Of a stretch of DNA of 64,000 nt, positions 1 through 9,306 are shown in pieces. Within the stretch, counting starts at the first letter, position 1, and the number at the start of each line of letters is the position of its first letter. The notes below the pieces were generated by a model. It saw nothing but the letters and a program-made list of their open reading frames with translations. It was not told the origin of the DNA and made no database searches. This DNA is from an uncultured Pelagibacteraceae bacterium (GTDB lineage: Bacteria > Pseudomonadota > Alphaproteobacteria > Pelagibacterales > Pelagibacteraceae). The position numbers and the translations under genes were made by a program. The stretch is from positions 1 through 64,000 of the forward strand of contig CACKFA010000001.1 of NCBI GenBank assembly GCA_902599335.1, given 5' to 3'.

Positions 1-1927
1 ATAATATAAACAGTCTCACTGCATCAGCTCCATAATTTTCTATTATTATTTCTGGATCAATAGTATTCCTTTTTGATTTTGACATAGATTCTGAAGGTCC
101 AACTTTGATTTCATTAGTTTCGTCAGCTTTAAGGAATTTTTTACCATTAATTGTAATTAATTCGTCTGGACTTATCCAATTATTATTTTTGTCCTTATAT
201 GTTTCATGACAAACCATTCCTTGTGTAAATAGTCCAGCAAATGGCTCTTTAATTTCAAAATTCTTATTTTGATGTGAAAGTGCATGCATAAAAAACCTAG
301 AATATAATAAGTGCAAAATTGCATGTTCTACGCCACCAATATATTGGTCAACAGGCATCCAGTATTTTATTTCTTCATCTTTGAAACCATAGCTATTGTT
401 CTTCGGAGAGCAAAATCTCAGAAAATACCATGAAGAGTCAACAAAAGTATCAAGAGTATCAGTTTCTCTTCTATATTTTTTTCCATCAATTTTTATGTTT
501 TTCCAATCTTCAATTTCATCTAAAGGATTTCCTTTGGAATTGAATTTACTTACTTCTGGTAACTTTACTGGAAGCATATCTCTTGGAATTTTAATTGGAT
601 TGTTATTTTCATCGTACGCTATGGGTATAGGACAGCCCCAGTATCTTTGCCTCGAAATACCCCAATCCTTTAATCTAAAATTGGTTTTTTTTTGACCTAT
701 ATTTTCTTTTTCAAGGAATTCGATTGTTTTTGGAATTGATTCTTCTGGTACTCTTAAATTATTTAAAAATTTAGAATTAAAAAGATATCCTGACTCGGTA
801 TAAGCTTTATTTTTAATTTTGATACTTTTATTTTTTTCTGGTGTAACAACTGGAATAACTTCCAAATTATACTTCGATGCAAATTCTAAGTCTCTCTGGT
901 CATGCGCAGGACATCCAAATACAGCCCCTAAACCGTAATCCATTAACACAAAGTTTGCAAAGTAAACTGGAACTTTTTTTGTTTCATCTAAAGGGTTGAT
1001 CGCTAAGAGATCAGTTTTAAATCCTAATTTTTCAGCAGCTGCGATAGACTCTTCTGTTGTCCCTGTTTTAGAACATTCTTTTTTAAATTTAATAAAATCT
1101 TGATTACTAGAAAAAAAATTTGAAATTGGATGATCAATAGAAACTGCAAGAAAAGACATTCCAAACAAAGTATCTGGCCTAGTTGTGTAGCATTTAATTT
1201 CATCTATATCTTTGTTGGATTCAATTTTAAATTTGACCTCACAACCATAAGATTTACCTATCCAATTTTTTTGCATTACTTTTACTTTTTTTGGCCAATT
1301 ATCTAGATTTTCTAGGCCATCTAATAAATCTTTGGAAAATTTAGTTATATTAAAGAACCATTGATTGAGTTTTTTTCTCTCAACAATAGCTCCAGACCTC
1401 CAACCTTTGCCGTCTATAACTTGTTCGTTAGCAAGCACAGTTTCATCAACAGGATCCCAATTTACATAATTTTCTTTTCTGTAAACTAATCCTTTGTCAT
1501 AAAGTTCTAAGAAAAACTCTTGTTGATGTTTATAATAATCTGAAGAACAAGTTGATATTTCCCTATCCCAATCTATTGATAAACCAAGTCTTTTTAGCTG
1601 TTTTTTCATTGTAGAAATATTCTTTTCTGTCCAGGTCTTTGGATCTAAATTATTTTGTCTTGCAGCGTTTTCTGCTGGCATGCCAAATGAGTCCCAACCC
1701 ATCGGATGTAAAACATTGTAGCCTTGAAGTATTTTAAACCGTGCTAAAACATCCCCTATAGTGTAATTCCTAACATGACCCATATGGATTTTCCCAGATG
1801 GATACGGAAACATTTCCAAACAATAAAATTTTTTTTTATTTTTATTTATCTTTGAGGAGAAAACATTATTTTTTTCCCAGAATTTCTGCCATTTTTCTTC
1901 AACAGTTTTGAAATTATATCTATCCAC
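1..1927 (-). CDS. leuS: Leucyl-tRNA synthetase, C-terminus cut by window edge; probable GTG start
   Basis: Minus-strand reading frame open to the window edge, starting [17 protein letters not shown]; class I aaRS character with editing-domain text. Missing from ORF track because it is partial with a non-ATG start. Confidence 0.93.
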   Translation of the reverse strand, partial: MDRYNFKTVEEKWQKFWEKNNVFSSKINKNKKKFYCLEMFPYPSGKIHMGHVRNYTIGDVLARFKILQGYNVLHPMGWDSFGMPAENAARQNNLDPKTWTEKNISTMKKQLKRLGLSIDWDREISTCSSDYYKHQQEFFLELYDKGLVYRKENYVNWDPVDETVLANEQVIDGKGWRSGAIVERKKLNQWFFNITKFSKDLLDGLENLDNWPKKVKVMQKNWIGKSYGCEVKFKIESNKDIDEIKCYTTRPDTLFGMSFLAVSIDHPISNFFSSNQDFIKFKKECSKTGTTEESIAAAEKLGFKTDLLAINPLDETKKVPVYFANFVLMDYGLGAVFGCPAHDQRDLEFASKYNLEVIPVVTPEKNKSIKIKNKAYTESGYLFNSKFLNNLRVPEESIPKTIEFLEKENIGQKKTNFRLKDWGISRQRYWGCPIPIAYDENNNPIKIPRDMLPVKLPEVSKFNSKGNPLDEIEDWKNIKIDGKKYRRETDTLDTFVDSSWYFLRFCSPKNNSYGFKDEEIKYWMPVDQYIGGVEHAILHLLYSRFFMHALSHQNKNFEIKEPFAGLFTQGMVCHETYKDKNNNWISPDELITINGKKFLKADETNEIKVGPSESMSKSKRNTIDPEIIIENYGADAVRLFIL

Positions 1928-1957
1928 AAAATGCAATTAAAAAAATATTAAAAAATA

Positions 1958-2509
1958 TTAATATATTTTTCCTTCATAAGGTTTAAAATTTCTGTCTTTT
2001 TTTTCTACTTCGTATATTTTTGCAATTTTTAAAATCTTCTTTTTAAGTGTAGTATTTAATTCACCTGAACTTTCATAAATTTGGCAGTTATTAATATTAT
2101 CACATTTTTTTGTAAAAATTTTTATATTTATTGCATCTGATCTAACTTCGTTGGTTAAAAATCTTACAGAAATTTTTATACTCTCATTGTTGTCTTGTTC
2201 TGTTGAGTACCAATCTGTTATAATTAAACCCCCACTATAATTAACAGAAGCAAGTGGTAAAAAGTCTAAAACATCTAAGGAAGCTCTCCATAAAGGATTT
2301 GAGCTAGCAAATTCGTAATTTGTTCCTTTTTTTTTTAATTTATCGTTTAATCTAAATCCTCTACCTTCCTCTAGGTTTTTTTTAACTCTTTTTTCAGGTT
2401 CAGGCGGAAACTTTCTTGCATCAACCGAGTTGAATGGCGCACAAGAGTTTAATAAAAATGTTATAAAACCTATAAAAAATGCTATATTTATTAGTTTTTT
2501 TGAAATCAT
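1958..2509 (-). CDS. DUF3576-like lipoprotein
   Basis: Signal peptide plus lipobox (FLLNSCAP); SSNPLWRASLDVLDFLPLASVNYSGGLIITDWY resembles the alphaproteobacterial DUF3576 family. Confidence 0.75.
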   Translation of the reverse strand: MISKKLINIAFFIGFITFLLNSCAPFNSVDARKFPPEPEKRVKKNLEEGRGFRLNDKLKKKGTNYEFASSNPLWRASLDVLDFLPLASVNYSGGLIITDWYSTEQDNNESIKISVRFLTNEVRSDAINIKIFTKKCDNINNCQIYESSGELNTTLKKKILKIAKIYEVEKKDRNFKPYEGKIY

Positions 2510-2593
2510 TGCAATTTAATGCCTGTAATATTAATTTTCATAAAGATATAATTTAAAAACTCCAAAAAATATAGTAAATTCAACACTAATTAG

Positions 2594-2618
2594 ATGTTGC
2601 AAAAATGCAACATTTTTT
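2594..2618 (+). terminator. Intrinsic terminator-like hairpin in porin upstream region
   Basis: ATGTTGC-AAAAAT-GCAACAT followed by a T run; perfect 7-bp stem, no + strand gene upstream. Confidence 0.6.
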
Positions 2619-2724
2619 CTTAAATTTTTTAAAAATTATTCAAATATGGGTAAACACCCTAAAATTCCAATATATAGGCTCTGTTTATTATTAATAATAA
2701 CAATTACAAAAAGGAGTAATTAAT

Positions 2725-3672
2725 ATGAACAACTTTAAAAAAGTAGGGTTAACTGCATTAGCAGGTGCTCTAGTTTCTTTCTCTGCTAACGCAGTAGAAA
2801 TGTCAGTATCTGGTGGTGCATCTATCGGATTTACTGGTGAAGAAAAAGTAGACACTGGTAACGGTTGGTCTATGAACGACGGATTAACATTTACAGGGTC
2901 TGGAGAATTGGACAATGGTTTTAATGTTACTGTTAAACAAATAATCGATTCAAGTGATGGTGCTGTAGGTGCTATTATGGATACTAGAATCCTAACTATT
3001 GATATGGGTGATACTGGTACTTTAACTTTCTCTGGTACAGGTGGAAGTTCAGTACTTAACGCAATCGATGACGTAACTCCAACGGCTTACGAAGAGTCTT
3101 GGGATATCGTAACAGGCGCAAGTGCAATTCCTGGCGGTGTAGGTGGTGATAATATGTTCCACTATTCGAACTCATCTTTAATGGATGGTGTTACTTTAGC
3201 GGCTGCATACGTTCCATCAAACAAAGCTACTGTAGTTGAGAGTTCTTCTGACTACGGTATTACTTACACAGGTATCGATGGTTTAACTATTGGTGCAGCA
3301 ACTGGTGAAAACAATGCTACAGCGAGTGCATCAGTTGACATAACTAACATGTACGTGAAGTATGCAATGGACGCTTTCACAGTTGGTTACCAAACATCAG
3401 AATCAGACTCAGAAACAACAAATGCTGACAAAGACTTTACAGCTTTTGGTATTTCTTACGCTATGAGCGATGAAATGTCTGTGTCTTACAACCAATCATC
3501 TATTGATTATGAAAACTCTACGTTAGCAGATCAAGACTCTATGGGTCTATCTGTATCTTACGTAATGGGTTCTATGACTTTAAAAGCAGCTCATAACACA
3601 GTAGATAACGTTGCAGGTTCACAAACTGCTGACAGATCAGCTTATGATCTAAGTTTAGCGTTTGCATTCTAA
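2725..3672 (+). CDS. Outer-membrane porin
   Basis: Signal peptide MNNFKKVGLTALAGALVSFSANA, beta-rich repeats, terminal F (SLAFAF); SD AAGGAG upstream. Confidence 0.85.
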   Translation: MNNFKKVGLTALAGALVSFSANAVEMSVSGGASIGFTGEEKVDTGNGWSMNDGLTFTGSGELDNGFNVTVKQIIDSSDGAVGAIMDTRILTIDMGDTGTLTFSGTGGSSVLNAIDDVTPTAYEESWDIVTGASAIPGGVGGDNMFHYSNSSLMDGVTLAAAYVPSNKATVVESSSDYGITYTGIDGLTIGAATGENNATASASVDITNMYVKYAMDAFTVGYQTSESDSETTNADKDFTAFGISYAMSDEMSVSYNQSSIDYENSTLADQDSMGLSVSYVMGSMTLKAAHNTVDNVAGSQTADRSAYDLSLAFAF

Positions 3673-3693
3673 TATAATTAGAATTTAGACTTT

Positions 3694-3724
3694 AAAAGGG
3701 CCCCTTTTTAGGGGCCTTTTTTTT
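3694..3724 (+). terminator. Rho-independent terminator of porin
   Basis: AAAAGGGCCCC-TTTTTA-GGGGCCTTTTTTTT just after the porin stop. Confidence 0.85.
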
Positions 3725-4241
3725 ATTCAAAAAAAGATATTCCTGCAAATTCAGATTTTTTTAATAGAGAAAGTTTTTTTATATTTTGTTTCGAAATTCC
3801 GCCGAGCACAACAATCTTATTTTTGGTAAGTTTAGAAAGTAATTTAAATTTATTTATCCCTAGAAAATTTTTATTTTTTTTAAATAGTGAAGATAAAAAA
3901 ATTTTCCTAACATTTTGAATTTCTTTAGTCCTAATTTCTCTGAGATTGTGAGCTGATCCAATAATTCTGAAGTTTTTTTTATAAGAGTAGGCTAAATGTT
4001 TTAAACTTTTGTTAAAAGAAGGGATATAAGCACCGTCTAGATCAAGTTTAATTGCTAACTTGATGTTATTTGATAGATAAAACCTTAGTGACTTTTTTTT
4101 ACAATATTTCTTAATTTTCAAAATAAGAGTTTGGTCAGGTGTTTTTGTTAAATAGTTTCTATAAATTATAACGGTTTGTTTATCTTGTTTATCTATATTA
4201 TTTGTGTCAAATTTATTAATAAAGTAATATTTTTTAATCAT
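3723..4241 (-). CDS. Thiamine-phosphate synthase/TenI-like protein (divergent ThiE family)
   Basis: TIM-barrel-like pattern ending KIVVLGGISKQNIKKL...AGISFF; ORF track start 4253 is GTG, ATG at 4241 is more likely. Confidence 0.6.
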   Translation of the reverse strand: MIKKYYFINKFDTNNIDKQDKQTVIIYRNYLTKTPDQTLILKIKKYCKKKSLRFYLSNNIKLAIKLDLDGAYIPSFNKSLKHLAYSYKKNFRIIGSAHNLREIRTKEIQNVRKIFLSSLFKKNKNFLGINKFKLLSKLTKNKIVVLGGISKQNIKKLSLLKKSEFAGISFFE

Positions 4242-4247
4242 AGCTAT

Positions 4248-4907
4248 ATGCACAATATTGTAAAAAACTTATTAGACATTGAAAATAATATCAAAGTCCA
4301 GATTAATAAATTAAATATTGCTAATCATACTAAAATTATTGCTGTATCTAAAACATTCAAAATAGACAAAATATTACCACTTATTGAGCATGGTCACATA
4401 AATTATGGTGAAAATAAAGTTCAAGAGGCTGTAGAAAAATGGACTGAGATTAAAAAAACTAATTCAAAGTTAAAATTACACATGATTGGAAAACTGCAAA
4501 CCAATAAAGTAAAGTATGCTGTTCAAATTTTTGATTACATTCATTCTGTAGATAGTCAAAAATTAGCAAAAAAAATTTCAGACGAACAAAATAAAATAAA
4601 TAAAAAAATAAAAATATTTCTGCAGGTTAACATTGGTAATGAGGGTCAAAAATCAGGAGTGAATAAAAGTCAAACAGGTCAACTAGCCTCCTATTGTAAA
4701 GAAATTGGTTTAGATTTGATTGGTTTAATGTGTATTCCTCCAATAAATTTTGATCCAGAAAGTTATTTTGAAGAGATGAATAAGTTGAATAAAGATCTTG
4801 GGTTTACAGAATTAAGTATGGGAATGTCCTCAGATTATCTCACTGCTGTCAAATATTTGTCAACATATGTTAGAGTTGGATCTAGTATCTTTGGTCAAAG
4901 ATCTTAA
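4248..4907 (+). CDS. YggS/PLPBP family pyridoxal-phosphate homeostasis protein
   Basis: IIAVSKTF, NYGENKVQEA, HMIGKLQTNK, LSMGMSSDYLTAV, VRVGSSIFGQR signatures. Confidence 0.92.
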   Translation: MHNIVKNLLDIENNIKVQINKLNIANHTKIIAVSKTFKIDKILPLIEHGHINYGENKVQEAVEKWTEIKKTNSKLKLHMIGKLQTNKVKYAVQIFDYIHSVDSQKLAKKISDEQNKINKKIKIFLQVNIGNEGQKSGVNKSQTGQLASYCKEIGLDLIGLMCIPPINFDPESYFEEMNKLNKDLGFTELSMGMSSDYLTAVKYLSTYVRVGSSIFGQRS

Positions 4908-5398
4908 AAGATTTTTATTTTTGAATTTTTTTTTATTAATTTCAGCATAATCAAAAAGTCTTTTTCCTTTAAAGCAATACATCCTGCCGTAGGCTTATAA
5001 TCTTTAGTCAGATGGATAAAAATACAACTACCTAGACCGGGAATAGGTTTTTCAAAGTTATATTTAATTGGAATAAGTAAATCATATTTATAATCTTTTC
5101 TTTTTAACTTTTCATGTTTGACTTTTTTTTTTATTTTGAAAAGTTTGTTATATTTTTTTGGGAAACGAATATCGTTAACCCAACCCATATTTTTTTTAAT
5201 TGATATACATTTTAATAAAGTTAATGGTTTTTTTATTCTATCTTTTCGCAAATATAGATTTTCAATTTCAAAGGTCCCCTTTGGTGTTTTTTTATCTCCC
5301 TCTTTCTTGCTTTTTGTAGAACCATTTTTTCCAATACAACACTTAAACTTAAATTCGCCTATTTGAAGAGTGTGTTTATTTTTTACTAAAATTGTCAT
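4904..5398 (-). CDS. L,D-transpeptidase (YkuD-like) family protein
   Basis: Catalytic-type motif IFIHL...PTAGCIALKEKD and KKTPKGTFEIENLYLRKDR. Confidence 0.85.
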   Translation of the reverse strand: MTILVKNKHTLQIGEFKFKCCIGKNGSTKSKKEGDKKTPKGTFEIENLYLRKDRIKKPLTLLKCISIKKNMGWVNDIRFPKKYNKLFKIKKKVKHEKLKRKDYKYDLLIPIKYNFEKPIPGLGSCIFIHLTKDYKPTAGCIALKEKDFLIMLKLIKKNSKIKIF

Positions 5399-5973
5399 AT
5401 TCTCTTTCTGTGAGTGGTCAAAATTTAATAATATATAAGTTTAATGAATTATATCAAATTCTCGAAGAACTTGGTTTAGATTTGAATTTTAAGATTACTT
5501 ATACAGACAACGAGAATTATTTAAGTGATTCCATTAAAAATCTTAACAATTATTTAGTAATTTCAAATAAAAAATATTCAGCTATTGATAATCAATTTGT
5601 TTTAGATAACGGACCAATTAATATTTTTAAGCTACTTGAAAAGATAAATATTGAATTTTTAAAATTACAATTCAACAACCAGTCCAAGGTAAAAGTAAAT
5701 AATTATATCATAGACCTTAATTCTAGAGAGATGTTAACAAGAGATAATAAGCTTAAGTTGACTGAGAAAGAAATTAATACAATTACTTATTTATCTAAAT
5801 CAGACAAACCTGTTAGTATTCATGAACTGCAGGAAAAGGTTTGGAGTTATCAGTCTGATATAGAAACCCATACTGTTGAAACTCATATTTATCGATTAAG
5901 AAAAAAAATTTTAAATACATTTAATGATAAAGATTTCATAATTAGTGAAAAAAATGGCTATCAAATCAAATAA
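5392..5973 (+). CDS. Winged-helix DNA-binding protein (OmpR/PhoB-type C-terminal domain)
   Basis: C-terminal LTEKEINTITYL...IHELQEKVW...ETHTVETHIYRLRKKI...GYQI typical of Trans_reg_C; N-terminal half lacks an obvious receiver phospho-Asp. TTG start. Confidence 0.82.
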   Translation: MSYSLSVSGQNLIIYKFNELYQILEELGLDLNFKITYTDNENYLSDSIKNLNNYLVISNKKYSAIDNQFVLDNGPINIFKLLEKINIEFLKLQFNNQSKVKVNNYIIDLNSREMLTRDNKLKLTEKEINTITYLSKSDKPVSIHELQEKVWSYQSDIETHTVETHIYRLRKKILNTFNDKDFIISEKNGYQIK

Positions 5974-6073
5974 GAAAAATCCTATGGCTAAAGATTTATT
6001 TACTAAAAAGTACAAACCAAAAATAGTTAAGCCTAAAAAAGGTAAGGGGAGTTTTAAAAGAAAGAAAACTTAA
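5954..6073 (+). CDS. arfA: ArfA-like alternative ribosome-rescue factor, 39 aa (not in supplied ORF track)
   Basis: ATG..TAA encodes MAIKSNKKNPMAKDLFTKKYKPKIVKPKKGKGSFKRKKT; ungapped match to E. coli ArfA [30 protein letters not shown] (recalled). Confidence 0.72.
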   Translation: MAIKSNKKNPMAKDLFTKKYKPKIVKPKKGKGSFKRKKT

Positions 6074-6074
6074 G

Positions 6075-7004
6075 TTAAAGTCTTGCCCCAATTTGCTGTA
6101 TTACTTTAGATGACATCTCAGTACCTTTTTCGAGACACTCTTTAGTAGATAATTTGTTAATGTACCCATGTAAAAAACCAGCAGCAAAAAGATCACCTGC
6201 ACCTGTAAGATCAATAATTTTTAGATTTTTCTGTATATCACTTTCAATAACTTCATCACCATTAACTGCAACTGCTCCTTTTTCTCCTCTAGTTATAATT
6301 ACTAATTTATGGAGTTGTTTTGAAAAGCTTATAACTTCATTAAAATTTTTCGCTTCAATTAATGAGGTAATTTCTTGTTCATTAGCGAAGGTTATATCAA
6401 GTTTATTTTTAACTAGGTTTAAAAAATGAGGTTTGTGTCTATCCACACAAAATAAATCAGATAGTGACATAGCAACTTTGTTTGCATTATTTATAGCTTT
6501 GTCAAAGGCTTTCTTGGGCTCTCCTTCATCCCACAAATAACCCTCTAAAAATATTATTTCACTTTTTTTAATCGCATCTGAACTAACATCATTCTCGTTT
6601 ATTTTTCCTGCTGTTCCTAGAAAAGTACACATTGTTCTTTCTGAGTCTGGTGTTACCAATATTAAACACGTTCCAGTTGGTAATTCTTCTTTTTTTTTTG
6701 AATAAAAGTATTCTACATTTTCTTTTTTTAAACCTTCCTCGTACTTGCTCCCAAATTCATCATCAGAGACCTTACCTATAAATCCAACTTTATCACCAAG
6801 TTGTGATAATCCAACTATAGAGTTTGCTACTGAACCTCCAGAAACTGTTTTTTCGATTTTAAGATTTGTTAATAAATTATGGAATTCACTTTGATCAAAA
6901 AATAATTTCATAGTACTTTTTGTGAGATTATTTTTCATAATAAAGCTGTCATCAACTTTACAAATGACATCCACAATTGCATTTCCTATTCCTAAAACTT
7001 TCAT
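6075..7004 (-). CDS. PfkB-family carbohydrate/adenosine kinase
   Basis: GNAIVDV, TVSGGSVANS, DLTGAGDLFAAGFLHG signatures. Confidence 0.92.
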   Translation of the reverse strand: MKVLGIGNAIVDVICKVDDSFIMKNNLTKSTMKLFFDQSEFHNLLTNLKIEKTVSGGSVANSIVGLSQLGDKVGFIGKVSDDEFGSKYEEGLKKENVEYFYSKKKEELPTGTCLILVTPDSERTMCTFLGTAGKINENDVSSDAIKKSEIIFLEGYLWDEGEPKKAFDKAINNANKVAMSLSDLFCVDRHKPHFLNLVKNKLDITFANEQEITSLIEAKNFNEVISFSKQLHKLVIITRGEKGAVAVNGDEVIESDIQKNLKIIDLTGAGDLFAAGFLHGYINKLSTKECLEKGTEMSSKVIQQIGARL

Positions 7005-7005
7005 A

Positions 7006-7659
7006 TTAAGCTTTTTTGGTAATAACAGTTTTTTTTCTATTTGGGTAGCAAGTAGTGCATATTTTGCATTTTAAACCATAACAATCTCTTGCTTTACAAT
7101 ATTCTCTACCATAAAAAATTATTTGTAAATGAAGTTTAGACCATGTTTTTTTAGGAAATATTCTTTTTAAATCTTTTTCAGTTTGAACTACATTTTTCCC
7201 ACTTGTTAAACCCCATCTTTGCGCAAGTCTATGAATATGAGTATCAACCGCAAAAGCTGGATATCCAAAGCCTTGAGACATTACTACGCTTGCTGTTTTG
7301 TGTCCTACACCAGGTAATTTTTCAAGTTCTTCAAAGGTTTTAGGAACTTTACCTTTGTGTTTTTCTAACAATTGCTTTGACATTAAGTAAATGCTCTTAG
7401 CTTTAACTCTAAAAATACCAATTTTTTTAATTAATTTTTCAATCTTTTTTCTTCCTAATTTTACAAAGTGTTCTGGTTTATGGTATTTAGGATAGATATC
7501 TTTTGTTACATTATTAACATTAACATCAGTGCATTGTGCAGAAAGTAGCACGGAAATTAAAAGTGTGAAAGTATTTTTACTTTTTAGAGGAACAGGTGCC
7601 TTAGGATAAATTTTATTTAGAATTTTAATTATGATTTTTGCTTTTTGTTTTTCATTCAT
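7006..7659 (-). CDS. nth: Endonuclease III
   Basis: LPGVGHKTASVV, FAVDTHIHRLAQRWGL, C-terminal Cys cluster. Confidence 0.95.
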   Translation of the reverse strand: MNEKQKAKIIIKILNKIYPKAPVPLKSKNTFTLLISVLLSAQCTDVNVNNVTKDIYPKYHKPEHFVKLGRKKIEKLIKKIGIFRVKAKSIYLMSKQLLEKHKGKVPKTFEELEKLPGVGHKTASVVMSQGFGYPAFAVDTHIHRLAQRWGLTSGKNVVQTEKDLKRIFPKKTWSKLHLQIIFYGREYCKARDCYGLKCKICTTCYPNRKKTVITKKA

Positions 7660-8435
7660 TATGAAAAGTTAAGCAAATCTCTCATAGAATATAAGCCTGG
7701 TTTTTTTTTCATCAACCACTTAGAGGCAGTTAAAGCTCCATCTGAGTAAAGTGCTCTATCAAAAGCCTCATGGTTTAATGTAATTATTTCTTTTCCACTC
7801 GAGAATTTTACTTCATGTTCACCAATAATTTCACCTTTTCTTATTGAGTTAAAATTAATTTTTTTTCCATAAGGGAATGATTTTTTATTTAAGAATTTTT
7901 TACCAATTAAATTATATAAATTTTTATTTTTTCCATCCGCTATTCCTTTTCCAAGCATTAAGGCGGTACCTGATGGATAATCTTTTTTATGTTTGTGATG
8001 TACCTCAAATATTTTGCTCAAATATTCATCATTTAGTGATTTTGATGCAATTTCTGTTAAATACATTAATAAATTTACACCTAAGCTCATGTTACCCGCT
8101 TTTAGAATAGGTATTTTTTTTGAATATGTTTTAATTTGATTTTCTTGGCTTCTAGTAAATCCTGTAGTACCAATTACTACTTTTTTCTTAAATTTTGATG
8201 CTATTTTGAGAATTTCAAGAGTGCAATTTGGTACCGTGAAGTCAATAATCACATCAGTTTTTTTAAAAGCTTTGTCAGAATTTAATTCGGGTTTAACCCC
8301 ATTAAATTTTTTATTTATTAATCTATTTTCTGTAAGTGTAACTAGTTTAAAATTTTTATTCTTCTTTGAAGACTTAATTAATTGCTGACCCATCCTACCC
8401 ATACATCCAGAGATCGCTAAATTAATTTTTTTCAT
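7659..8435 (-). CDS. dapB: 4-hydroxy-tetrahydrodipicolinate reductase
   Basis: ISGCMGRMGQ, VIDFTVP, VIGTTGF, EVHHKHKKDYPSGTAL signatures. Confidence 0.96.
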   Translation of the reverse strand: MKKINLAISGCMGRMGQQLIKSSKKNKNFKLVTLTENRLINKKFNGVKPELNSDKAFKKTDVIIDFTVPNCTLEILKIASKFKKKVVIGTTGFTRSQENQIKTYSKKIPILKAGNMSLGVNLLMYLTEIASKSLNDEYLSKIFEVHHKHKKDYPSGTALMLGKGIADGKNKNLYNLIGKKFLNKKSFPYGKKINFNSIRKGEIIGEHEVKFSSGKEIITLNHEAFDRALYSDGALTASKWLMKKKPGLYSMRDLLNFS

Positions 8436-8472
8436 TTTATAATATTTTAAAATAGTATTTTTATAATTACTA

Positions 8473-9298
8473 TTATTTTAATTTCAAATTAGTAATTATA
8501 TAATCTCCTATCGTCTCACTATTTTTCTTGCTTTTGCTAAGTAAATATTTGAGTTCTTTAATTTTTATTTTTTCAAAATCAAGATTATATAAATTTAATT
8601 TATATCTATTCAAAAATCTTTCAAATTCATAATTAAAATTTTTATGATGTTTAAATAGAAGCTTTGAAAATTCAAAAAAAATAATAACATTTGATTTTTT
8701 AAATATTTCTCTCATTCCTTTTAAAGCAAAAAAATCATAGCCTTCAAGGTCAATTTTAATAACTATGTGTTTATTTAATTTTAATTTTTTTTTTTGTCTT
8801 TTTTTTTGTAAATCTAAACGAGCCAGAATTTTTAAATTTTTCTAAATTGTCATCAAAATAATTAACATTATTTTTTGAACCAATTCCAAAATTAAAATAC
8901 TTTATATTTTTAATTTGATTTAATTTGATATTTTCTTTTAATTTAAAAATTGCTTTATCTGAAGCGTCAATACTATAAATAGTTTTTTCTTTAAATTTTC
9001 TTGCAATTGGTATCGAGTATGCGCCAAAATTACAACCACAGTCAATGAAGCTTGAATTATATTTTTTAATAAGTTTTATTATTATATTTAAATTTTTTTT
9101 ATCCCATTGAGATAAATTTCTAATCATCCATTTACTCAAGTCTTTTTTCTGAGTAGAAGCATAAAATTTATAGTTTGAGAATGATAGTATGACTTTGATG
9201 TTTTTAAAATTTTTAAAAAAAGAATAAAAAATAAAATATAAAAGGCGATTATTTTTTTTAATATAAAAATCTATAATCTTTTGAAAAATTTTGTTCAA
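8473..9298 (-). pseudogene. FkbM-family SAM methyltransferase split by a frameshift in poly-A tracts (phase-variable, pseudogene or assembly error)
   Basis: ORF 8771..9298 (FIDCGCNFGAYSIPIARKF) ends in KKKIKIK*; a 1-nt shift in the A11 run continues NKHIVIKIDLEGYDFFALKGMREIF... into ORF 8473..8715. Confidence 0.75.
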
Positions 9299-9306
9299 TT
9301 CTTAAT

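Noticed and set aside
396-695. 99-aa plus-strand ORF
   Set aside because: Antisense to leuS, whose frame is open across the region.
1919-1930. DnaA-box-like CTATCCACA at the leuS start
   Set aside because: Single imperfect match overlapping the GTG start codon; probably coincidental.
2691-2915. Minus-strand 74-aa ORF antisense to the porin start
   Set aside because: Overlaps the porin signal peptide antisense; composition is a by-product of porin codons.
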